This document shows positions 28,527 to 34,867 of a stretch of DNA of 64,000 bases, in pieces. A model generated the notes under the pieces. It saw only the letters and a list, made by a program, of their open reading frames with translations. It searched no databases and was not told where the DNA came from. Each line of letters opens with the position of its first letter. Within the stretch, counting starts at the first letter, position 1. The translations under genes and the position numbers were made by a program. Source of the DNA: Burkholderiales bacterium (GTDB lineage: Bacteria; Pseudomonadota; Gammaproteobacteria; Burkholderiales; Burkholderiaceae_C); the NCBI GenBank assembly GCA_019509985.1, contig JAEKLF010000032.1:62001-126000 (forward strand), written 5' to 3'.

Positions 28527-29966
28527 ATGCTCACCGGTACACACCCGCCCCTGCTGCGCGACGCCAGCCAGCCGCTGGCCGGCCAGCTGGCCGAGCGCTA
28601 CGCCCACCGCATCCGCGAACGCCTGCTGCTGCCCGGCGCCCGCCTGCCCTCGGTGCGCGACTGCGCGCGCCAGCATGGCGTGAGCCCGCACACCGTCGTC
28701 GCCGCCTATGACCAGTTGCAGGCCGCGGGCTTGCTGGAGGCGCGCCGCCAGCGCGGCTTCTTCGTGCGCGAGACTCGCCCCACCACCACGCGCACCGCCC
28801 GCTCGGCCCCCGTGGCCGTGCCGCGCCAGGCGCCGGTGGATGCCACGGCGCTGATCCGCGGCATGTTCGAGGCCGACGCCGCGCGCTCGCCCGGCCTGGG
28901 CACGCTGCCCGCCGACTGGCTGGACCCGACGCTGCTGCAGTCCGCATTGCGCCGGCTGCAGAACGCCGACGAGCACGCCTTGCAGGTCAGCTACGGCGAC
29001 CCGAGCGGCGATGCCCGGCTGCGCGCGGCCCTGTCCCAGCGCCTGGCCGACCTCGGCATCCACGCCGGCCCGGCGCAGATCCTGACCACCAACGGCGCCA
29101 CGCACGCGCTGGACCTCATCATCCGCACGCAGCTGCAGCCCGGCGACGCCGTGCTCGTTGACGATCCCGGCTGGGCCATCATGTTCGCCCGCCTCACGCA
29201 GGCCGGCATCCGGCTGCTGCCGGTGCCGCGCGGTGCGCACGGGCCGGACCTGGGCGTGCTCGAAGCGTTGGCCGCCCAGCACGCGCCGCGCGCCTACCTC
29301 ACCGTGTCGGTGCTGCACAACCCGACCGGCCACAGCCTCAACCTGGCCAGCGCCCACCGGCTGCTGCGCGTGGCCGACGCGCACGACTTCTTCATCGTCG
29401 AGGACGACAGCTACGGCTTCCTCGCGCCCGAGCACCTGCCGCGCCTCGCCGCGCTGGACGGGCTGCGCCGCGTGACCTACGTGTCGGGCTTCTCCAAGGT
29501 GCTCACGCCGGCCTGGCGCGTGGGCTACCTGGCCGCTGCGCCGGAGCTGCTGCGCTCGCTGACCGATACCAAGCTGCTCGACGGCCTGACCAGCTCTGCC
29601 GTGCTGGAGCGCGCCGTCGCGCTGTGCCTGGAGCAGGGCCGCCTGCGCCGCCATGCGCAGCGGCTGCGCGAACGTCTGGCCGCCGCGCGCCAGCGCGTCG
29701 CGGCCCTGGCCGCCCAGCATGGCTTCAGCTGGGCCGCGCCGCCCGACGGCCTGTTCGGCTGGCTGGACGTCGGCGTCGATACCGAGCGCCTCGCCCAGCC
29801 CCTGCTCGACGCCGGCTGGCTGATCGCGCCGGGTGCCCTTTTCAGCGCCACGCGCTGCCCCGGCTCGCTGATGCGCATCAACATGGCCACGGCGCAGGAC
29901 GCGGCGTTCTGGCGCCAGCTGCGCGCGAGCGTGGACGACATCCGGGGCCGCTCAACGCCTCCCTAA
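28527..29966 (+). CDS. MocR-type transcriptional regulator (GntR HTH + aminotransferase domain)
   Basis: 479 residues. Residues 15-85 are a GntR winged helix (LPSVRDCARQHGVSPHTVVAAYDQLQA). Residues 110-479 are a class I aminotransferase fold with the PLP lysine in VSGFSKVLTPAWRVGYL and the Asn and Asp/Tyr pocket residues in VLHNPTGHSLN and IVEDDSYGF. MocR proteins sense PLP adducts of amino acids and activate or repress adjacent transport or metabolism genes. The divergent EamA-DUF2917-racemase-aminotransferase operon is the probable target. Confidence 0.9.
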   Translation: MLTGTHPPLLRDASQPLAGQLAERYAHRIRERLLLPGARLPSVRDCARQHGVSPHTVVAAYDQLQAAGLLEARRQRGFFVRETRPTTTRTARSAPVAVPRQAPVDATALIRGMFEADAARSPGLGTLPADWLDPTLLQSALRRLQNADEHALQVSYGDPSGDARLRAALSQRLADLGIHAGPAQILTTNGATHALDLIIRTQLQPGDAVLVDDPGWAIMFARLTQAGIRLLPVPRGAHGPDLGVLEALAAQHAPRAYLTVSVLHNPTGHSLNLASAHRLLRVADAHDFFIVEDDSYGFLAPEHLPRLAALDGLRRVTYVSGFSKVLTPAWRVGYLAAAPELLRSLTDTKLLDGLTSSAVLERAVALCLEQGRLRRHAQRLRERLAAARQRVAALAAQHGFSWAAPPDGLFGWLDVGVDTERLAQPLLDAGWLIAPGALFSATRCPGSLMRINMATAQDAAFWRQLRASVDDIRGRSTPP

Positions 29967-30055
29967 CTTGCTCCCCCTCATTCACGGGTCGACCCCCTGG
30001 CGCCGCGTCCATCCCGCGAGTCCACTGACTCGCCTGACAACGCACGGGAGGCGCC

Positions 30056-30727
30056 ATGCCCAACCAGCGGTTCCGTCTTCACCACTTCCTCGGTGGTCTC
30101 TCCCTGACCCTGGCGTCGCTCGCCGCGCAGGCCGATTTCGCCAGCGACATCACCGTCAAGCTGCTCGCCCCCGGCGGCTTCCCGTTTGACAGCACCCCGA
30201 TCGAGCTGTCCCAGACCGTCATCGTTGCCAACCTCGCCGATGGCGTGCTTGCCCAGAACCTAGGTGGCGGGGGCGACATCAGCGCCTTCATGCTGGACAA
30301 CGAGCGGGTGTCCTTCGTTGGCAATGTCATCCACATCCGCGCCGGCGTCGGTGACTCGACGGGCGGCATCTGGACGACCGGCTACCTGGGCAGTGGTGGC
30401 AGCGCGGCGCGCTACGAGATCAGTGGCCTCACCATCACCGGCCAGGCCATCACCGGGTTCGCGGTCTATGCCTTCGACGGCTACACAACCTCGGGCACCA
30501 CGGGCCTGCTCAGCCCCGCCGACCCCAACGGCCTGGTGCAGCTGACCGGCGGCAACACCGTCAGCTTCAACCTGGACAGCCTGGTGTTCGCGCACCGCGG
30601 CGGCGAGAGCGACAGCTACGGCGAGTTCCGCATCGACCTGCTGACCACGCCCGTGCCGGAGCCGGCCACGTGGCTGCTGCTCGCCGGCGGCCTGGTGCTG
30701 CTGCGTCGCCGGGCGCACACGCCATGA
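30056..30727 (+). CDS. PEP-CTERM sorting domain-containing protein
   Basis: 223 residues from ATG at 30056, with GGGAGG nine bases upstream. An N-terminal signal peptide ends near AAQA (residue 25), followed by a Gly/Thr/Ser-rich beta body without known domains. The C-terminus is the exosortase signal: VPEPATWLLLAGG, a hydrophobic stretch, then an RRR cluster. The protein is exported and processed by an exosortase (not in the window) in organisms that make extracellular polysaccharide. The next gene overlaps its stop (ATGA), tying it to the collar-protein cassette. Confidence 0.88.
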   Translation: MPNQRFRLHHFLGGLSLTLASLAAQADFASDITVKLLAPGGFPFDSTPIELSQTVIVANLADGVLAQNLGGGGDISAFMLDNERVSFVGNVIHIRAGVGDSTGGIWTTGYLGSGGSAARYEISGLTITGQAITGFAVYAFDGYTTSGTTGLLSPADPNGLVQLTGGNTVSFNLDSLVFAHRGGESDSYGEFRIDLLTTPVPEPATWLLLAGGLVLLRRRAHTP

Positions 30728-31023
30728 CCGCAGCCGCCCTTGTCACGCTGGCGCGCTTCCAGCCGCTGGTCGGCAGCCGCTTCACGCTGCGGCTGGACGA
30801 CGCAGCCGAGGTGCCGGCCCAGCTCGTCGACGCCCGCCCCGGCCACGGCGGCGCGCCGGATTGCCGCCAGCCCTTCAGCCTGACCTTCGAGGCCCCGTCC
30901 GAGCCGGCCCTGCCGCAGCGCACCTACCGCCTCGAACACCCGCAGCTCGGCGCGATGGACATCTTCCTCGTGCCCGTGGCCCGCACGGCCGCCGGTCTGC
31001 ACTACGAAGCCGTGTTCGGCTAG
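30724..31023 (+). CDS. DUF6916-like small protein
   Basis: 99 residues from ATG at 30724 (MTAAALVTLARFQPLVGSRF). An all-beta protein with FSLTFEAPSEP and YRLEHPQLGAMDIFLVPV, the pattern of the domain I recall as DUF6916; function unknown. The C-terminal half resembles the Tat-leader protein at the end of the same cassette, so the two flank the collar genes as paralogues. No signal peptide. Starts inside the PEP-CTERM stop and ends 9 bp before the first collar gene. Confidence 0.7.
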   Translation: MTAAALVTLARFQPLVGSRFTLRLDDAAEVPAQLVDARPGHGGAPDCRQPFSLTFEAPSEPALPQRTYRLEHPQLGAMDIFLVPVARTAAGLHYEAVFG

Positions 31024-31032
31024 GAGCCTGCC

Positions 31033-31542
31033 ATGTCCGATCCCTTCCTCGGCGAACTCAAGTTGATGAGCTTCGGCTACGCGCCCAAGGGCTGGGCGCA
31101 GTGCAACGGCCAGCTGCTGCCCATCAACCAGAACCAGGCCCTGTTCGCGCTGCTGGGCACGACCTACGGCGGCGACGGGCGCGTCACCTTCGCGCTGCCC
31201 GACCTGCGCGGCCGCGCGCCGCTGCACCGCAGCGCCGACGTCGCGCTCGGCGAGAAAGCGGGCCAGGAGGCAGTCACGCTGACGGCAGGCCAGATGCCCG
31301 CGCACACGCACACGCTGACCGCCACCAGCGACCTGGCCAACGCCAGCGTGCCGGGGGGCGCCGTGCCAGCCGCCAAACCGCGCGGCGGCATCAACCGCTA
31401 TGCGCCGGCGGGCAGCGACACGGTGATGGGGCCCAGTTCGCTGGCCACCAGCGGCGGCAGCCAGCCCCACCCCAACATGCAGCCGTTCACGGTGCTGAAC
31501 TGGGTCATCGCGATGCAGGGCATCTTTCCCAGCCGCGACTGA
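31033..31542 (+). CDS. Tail collar domain protein 1 (MdpB/microcystin-dependent-protein-like)
   Basis: 169 residues. FAPKGW-type start (FGYAPKGWAQCNGQLLPI), then LLGTTYGGDGRVTFALPDLRGRAP, the collar-domain signature, a variable middle with the HTH dipeptide-histidine pair (PAHTHTL), and the conserved end QPHPNMQPF to ALQGIFPSR-like. In phages the domain trimerises around a tail fibre and the histidines bind metal. No phage genes are nearby; MdpB-like proteins occur as standalone tandem sets in many bacteria with unknown role. First of three paralogues. Confidence 0.88.
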   Translation: MSDPFLGELKLMSFGYAPKGWAQCNGQLLPINQNQALFALLGTTYGGDGRVTFALPDLRGRAPLHRSADVALGEKAGQEAVTLTAGQMPAHTHTLTATSDLANASVPGGAVPAAKPRGGINRYAPAGSDTVMGPSSLATSGGSQPHPNMQPFTVLNWVIAMQGIFPSRD

Positions 31543-31557
31543 ACGAGGAGAGTCCCG

Positions 31558-32073
31558 ATGGCCAATCCGTATGTGGGCGAAATCCGCCTCTTCGCCGGCA
31601 ACTTCGCACCTGCCGGCTGGATGCTCTGCCAGGGGCAGCTGCTGTCCATTGCCGAGAACGACGTGTTGTTCGCGCTGATCGGCACGACCTATGGCGGAGA
31701 CGGCCAGACCACGTTCGCGCTGCCCGACCTGCGTGGCCGCGTGCCGGTGCACCAGGGCCAGGGGCCAGGGTTGTCGCCACGCAGCTTGGGCGAGTTGGGC
31801 GGCACCGAAACGGTCACGCTGCAGAGCGCCCAGATGCCGGCCCACACACATGCGATGCATGCCAGCACGGCCGTCGCCAGCGGCACGGCGCCGGGTGGGG
31901 CGCTGCTGGCGGCCACCAGCGTCGCCAGCTACGACCCGGGCATCGGGCTGACGCCGATGGCCGCGGGAGCTGTCGGCAGCGCGGGCGGCACCCAGCCGCA
32001 CGACAACATGGCGCCGACGCTGGTGGTGAACCACATCATTTCGGTGTTCGGCGTCTTCCCGTCGCAAGCCTGA
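31558..32073 (+). CDS. Tail collar domain protein 2 (MdpB-like)
   Basis: 171 residues, 15 bp after paralogue 1. FAPAGWMLCQGQLLSI, LIGTTYGGDGQTTFALPDLRGRVPVHQGQGPGL, and PAHTHAMHAST carry the same signatures. The end is QPHDNMAPTLVVNHIISVFG, with VFPSQ in place of the usual IFPSR. The middle region differs strongly from the other two, as expected if each copy contributes a distinct surface of a heteromeric assembly. No signal peptide is visible in any of the three. Confidence 0.88.
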   Translation: MANPYVGEIRLFAGNFAPAGWMLCQGQLLSIAENDVLFALIGTTYGGDGQTTFALPDLRGRVPVHQGQGPGLSPRSLGELGGTETVTLQSAQMPAHTHAMHASTAVASGTAPGGALLAATSVASYDPGIGLTPMAAGAVGSAGGTQPHDNMAPTLVVNHIISVFGVFPSQA

Positions 32074-32083
32074 GGAACACGAC

Positions 32084-32602
32084 ATGTCCGACCCCTTCGT
32101 CGCCGAGATCCGTGTGCTGCCCTTCAACTTCGCGCCGCGCGGCTGGGCCAGCTGCGACGGCCAGCTGATGCCGATCTCCCAGAACACCGCCCTCTTCTCG
32201 CTGATCGGCACCTACTACGGCGGCGACGGCAAGAGCACCTTCGCGCTGCCCAACCTGGGCGGCCGCTTCGCGATGAGCCCGGGCCAGGGCCCTGGGCTGA
32301 GCCCGCGCGACCTGGGCGAAACCACCGGCCAGGCCAGCGTGTCGCTGACCGTGAACCAGTTGCCCTCCCACAGCCATGCGCTGAGGGCGGGCGGCACGCC
32401 AGGGTCGACCAGCCCGGCCGGCAACTTGATGGCACCGACCGCCAACGGCAGCCCGGTCTACCGAGCGCCTGGTACGGCCGCCGTCATGGCCGGTGCGGCC
32501 ATCAGCCCGGCAGGCGCCGGCCAGCCGCACGAAAACCGCCAGCCCTACCTTGCGCTGACCTTCTGCATCGCGCTGCAAGGCATCTTCCCGCCCAGAGCAT
32601 GA
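32084..32602 (+). CDS. Tail collar domain protein 3 (MdpB-like)
   Basis: 172 residues, 10 bp after paralogue 2. FAPRGWASCDGQLMPI, LIGTYYGGDGKSTFALPNLGGRFAM, PSHSHALRAGG and the closing ALQGIFPPR are conserved; the DLRGR block has become NLGGR. Its TGA is the first element of dispersed repeat copy B, which separates it from the acetyltransferase gene. Confidence 0.88.
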   Translation: MSDPFVAEIRVLPFNFAPRGWASCDGQLMPISQNTALFSLIGTYYGGDGKSTFALPNLGGRFAMSPGQGPGLSPRDLGETTGQASVSLTVNQLPSHSHALRAGGTPGSTSPAGNLMAPTANGSPVYRAPGTAAVMAGAAISPAGAGQPHENRQPYLALTFCIALQGIFPPRA

Positions 32603-32735
32603 AACCCCTCGTCCAAGGAGTACCTCGGCCGGTCCCCCACGGGGACGGTGATGCTTGGCGGATTGACCGCCAAGTACATCGCCAACGCGGGCCGGCTTGG
32701 GAGCGGCCCGGCGCTCGGCCCGTAAATCCCACGGA
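32599..32735 (+). repeat. Dispersed intercistronic repeat, copy B
   Basis: Begins at the ATGAAACCCCTCGTCC overlapping the collar-3 stop, passes through GGTCCCCCACGGGGAC and the hairpin CTTGGCGG-ATTGA-CCGCCAAG (32654-32674), and ends with CTTGGGAGCGGCCCGGCGC and TCGGCCCG. Same order and orientation relative to the upstream gene as copies A and C. The downstream GNAT frame is open across it. Confidence 0.85.
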
Positions 32736-32748
32736 GTACCGCCTGCGC

Positions 32749-33222
32749 GTGGTGACACCGGTCGACGACGGCTGGCAGCTGGCCATCTATGCCGGCACGC
32801 GCGCCGACGAGATGGCGCTGACCGGTTGGCCGCCGGCGCAGTGCGACGCCTTCGTGGCCCAGCAGCACCGCGCGCAGCAGCAGCACTACGCGCGCCATTT
32901 CCCGCGTTCGGTCTGCCAGTTGATCCTGGTCGGTGACGCGGTGGCCGGACGCCTGTGGGTCGACGCACGCGCCGACCGCCTGCACATCCTGGACATCGCG
33001 CTGCTGCCCGGCTGGCGCGGCCGCGGCCTGGGCACGCATTGCCTGCAGGCCCTGGCCGCCGGTGGCCGGCCGTTGGGCATCCAGGTCGAAGTTCACAACC
33101 CGGCCCGGCGGTTGTACGAACGCCTGGGCTTTGTCGCCGAGGGCGAACCCCAGGGCCTGCACCAGGCCATGTTCAAGCCCGCCGGCGCCCACAGCCCGCA
33201 ACCCGAGGAGTGCCTGCCGTGA
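32749..33222 (+). CDS. GNAT family N-acetyltransferase of the collar cassette
   Basis: 157 residues from GTG at 32749; GTG at 32752 is equally possible. The open frame continues upstream to an ATG inside the repeat (32599), which would add about 50 low-complexity residues encoded by repeat DNA; the conserved fold begins only at RVVTPVDDGWQLAIYAGTRADE. LDIALLPGWRGRGLGTHCLQAL is the acetyl-CoA motif, and NPARRLYERLGFVAEGE the C-terminal motif. Close relatives carrying TRADE(M)AL are often found next to collar genes. Its stop overlaps the next gene's GTG. Confidence 0.78.
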   Translation: MVTPVDDGWQLAIYAGTRADEMALTGWPPAQCDAFVAQQHRAQQQHYARHFPRSVCQLILVGDAVAGRLWVDARADRLHILDIALLPGWRGRGLGTHCLQALAAGGRPLGIQVEVHNPARRLYERLGFVAEGEPQGLHQAMFKPAGAHSPQPEECLP

Positions 33223-33581
33223 TCAACAAGCGCGATTTCCTGAAGAGCGGCGGCGCCGCCATCGTCGCCAGTGCGGGCACCACCACCGCGCTGGCCGCCG
33301 TGCGGCCCAGCCTGGGCGAACTCGCGGGCACGGCCAGCTGGCAGGCCCATGTCGGCCAGGGCTTCGAGGTCGACGGGCACGCGGTCACGTTGAAGGCCGT
33401 CAGGGCGGTGGCCAGCCGCCAGCCGGGCGAGCAGTTCAGCCTGAGTTTTGCCGGCCGCCTGCCGGCCGACGTCGGTGACGGCATGCACCTGCTGACCCAC
33501 GAGGGCAGCGAGTCCCTGGCCCTCTACCTGGCGCGCACGCCCGAGGGCCTCCGGGCCGATTTCTGTCGCCTGCCAGGCTGA
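33219..33581 (+). CDS. DUF6916-like protein with Tat-like leader
   Basis: 120 residues from GTG at 33219, overlapping the GNAT stop. The leader INKRDFLKSGGAAIVASAG contains KRDFLK, a lysine variant of the twin-arginine motif SRRxFLK, followed by a hydrophobic stretch and a probable cleavage near ALA. The body (FSLSFAGRLPADVGDGMHLL, LALYLARTPEGLRADF) aligns with the DUF6916-like protein at 30724. So one paralogue is cytoplasmic and the other exported, if the KR motif is functional. Confidence 0.65.
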   Translation: MINKRDFLKSGGAAIVASAGTTTALAAVRPSLGELAGTASWQAHVGQGFEVDGHAVTLKAVRAVASRQPGEQFSLSFAGRLPADVGDGMHLLTHEGSESLALYLARTPEGLRADFCRLPG

Positions 33582-33672
33582 CGAAAAAGTTCTCGCCTGA
33601 CCGGCGGTTTGTCACGAGGCGGGCGCCTCGGCGTCGGCACAATCCGGCCGCTGCGAAATCGTTTCCGCGGCC

Positions 33673-34293
33673 ATGACCGACCCCTTGAAATTTCTCGTTG
33701 TAGACACCCTTGTCGGCGTGCAAACCTTTGCGCGCCAGCTGCTGCAGAGCCATGGCTTCACGGCCGACAACATCCTGTGCTGTGCCGACACGGACGCGGC
33801 TCTGGCACAGGGCCTGATCTTCAAGCCCCATTTCCTGATCACCGACTGGTTTCCCAAGGCGCCGCTGACCGGCATCCAGCTGTTCCAGCGCTTGCGCGAA
33901 GCGCAGCCCTCGCTGCACCTGTCGCTGCTGAGCTTTGACGTGACGCCCGAGCACCAGCGTGACGCCCAGGCCGTGGGTGCCGACTTCCTGCTGAAGAAGC
34001 CCTTCACGGCCGAGCAGCTCAAGGTCGAGATGACGCGCTCGCTCGACGCGCTGGCCAAGCATTCGCCCGGCCTGCACGGCCAGGTGCGGCATGTGATGCG
34101 CACGGCCCGCCCGGCGGCGCGCCCGGTGCTGCCGGCGATCCCGCCTCAGCCGCTCGTCAAGCCGGGCGACAGGGTGTGCTTCAACGGCGCCATGCACGTG
34201 GCCCAGTACGTCGTGCACCGCCACGGCGAGACGGTCGTGCAGCTCAAGGGCCAGAACGGCTTCGTGCCGCTGGACAAGCTCAAGCCGGCCTGA
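33673..34293 (+). CDS. Response regulator receiver-domain protein
   Basis: 206 residues. A CheY-like receiver at 1-125: Asp11, phospho-acceptor Asp58 in LITDWF, Ser87 and Lys109 in LKKPF. The acidic pair at the N-terminus has only one Asp (VVDTL), so metal binding may be weaker. Residues 140-206 (PGDRVCFNGAMHVAQYVVHR, GQNGFVPLDKLKPA) are a small unrecognised domain, not a known HTH or enzyme. No histidine kinase is nearby. It follows the collar cassette by 90 bp with its own spacer. Confidence 0.75.
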   Translation: MTDPLKFLVVDTLVGVQTFARQLLQSHGFTADNILCCADTDAALAQGLIFKPHFLITDWFPKAPLTGIQLFQRLREAQPSLHLSLLSFDVTPEHQRDAQAVGADFLLKKPFTAEQLKVEMTRSLDALAKHSPGLHGQVRHVMRTARPAARPVLPAIPPQPLVKPGDRVCFNGAMHVAQYVVHRHGETVVQLKGQNGFVPLDKLKPA

Positions 34294-34297
34294 GCCG

Positions 34298-34678
34298 CTA
34301 GACCACGACGCTGAGCAGCATCAGCAGCGGATAGGGCAAGGCCACCGTCGGCCGCAGCGCGCTCTTCAGGTACTGCAGCACCAGACCCAGGCCGTGTGGG
34401 CGGCCCGCCAGCCAGTCGCTGTGCAGCTGCATCGCGGCCACGTCCGCGCCCGACTTCAGCCCGGCCTCGACGACGAGCAGGCGATCGCCCAGCCGGCCCT
34501 GGAAGGTCTTGAGCACGGCCTCCTGCAGCCACAGCAGGGCCAGCAGCGCGAGGCTCAGCGTCGTGTCCGACACCAGGAAGCAGATCGCAAAAGCCGCCAG
34601 CTTGACGACCAGGGCCAGGCCCTCGTAGCGCTCGTGCTGGGACTGCAGCGCCAACCACTCGTGGTGCAAGGGGTTCAC
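34298..34678 (-). CDS. Uncharacterised small membrane protein
   Basis: 126 residues from GTG at 34678 (VNPLHHEWLALQSQHERYEG). The frame is open further upstream, but only because it crosses repeat copy C. Two hydrophobic helices (ALVVKLAAFAICFLV, LSLALLALLWLQ) precede an amphipathic region, and a third hydrophobic segment ends the protein (LPYPLLMLLSVVV). I do not recognise a family. It ends 5 bp from the response regulator stop, on the opposite strand. Confidence 0.6.
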   Translation of the reverse strand: MNPLHHEWLALQSQHERYEGLALVVKLAAFAICFLVSDTTLSLALLALLWLQEAVLKTFQGRLGDRLLVVEAGLKSGADVAAMQLHSDWLAGRPHGLGLVLQYLKSALRPTVALPYPLLMLLSVVV

Positions 34679-34716
34679 GTCATTGCTCCATAGCACGTTG
34701 GCGGCTTGCGCGGCAC

Positions 34717-34867
34717 AGAGAACCTGCGGGCCGAGCGCCGGGCCGCTGCCAAGCCGACCCACGCTGGCATTGCTTGGCGGTCAATCCGCCAAGCATTGCC
34801 GTCCCCCCGGGGGACCGACCGGGCTTGCCCGCGTGCAGCGGGGCAGACTGGGCGAGGGGCAGTTTCA
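34717..34867 (-). repeat. Dispersed intercistronic repeat, copy C
   Basis: On the minus strand it begins at the Uup TGA (TGAAACTGCCCCTCGCCCA), continues with GTCCCCCGGGGGGAC and the hairpin TGCTTGGCGG-ATTGA-CCGCCAAGCA (10-bp stem, 34771-34795), and ends CTTGGCAGCGGCCCGGCGC and TCGGCCCGC. Orientation relative to the upstream gene is the same as in copies A and B. The next gene starts about 40 bp further on. Confidence 0.85.

Noticed and set aside
27138..29720. Very long open frames antiparallel to or out of frame with known genes (also near 54298-57147 and 58672-61764)
   Set aside because: They overlap several well-supported genes, have Arg/Ala/Gly/His-biased composition, and match no family. 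High GC content removes stop codons from shadow frames.
31033..32602. Prophage remnant based on three tail collar genes
   Set aside because: No integrase, attachment site, capsid, sheath, lysis or other phage gene nearby; GC content and operon spacing are like the rest.
33615..33630. Terminator at CGAGGCG-GG-CGCCTCG after the collar cassette
   Set aside because: The loop is only two bases and there is no T-run; probably incidental in GC-rich DNA.
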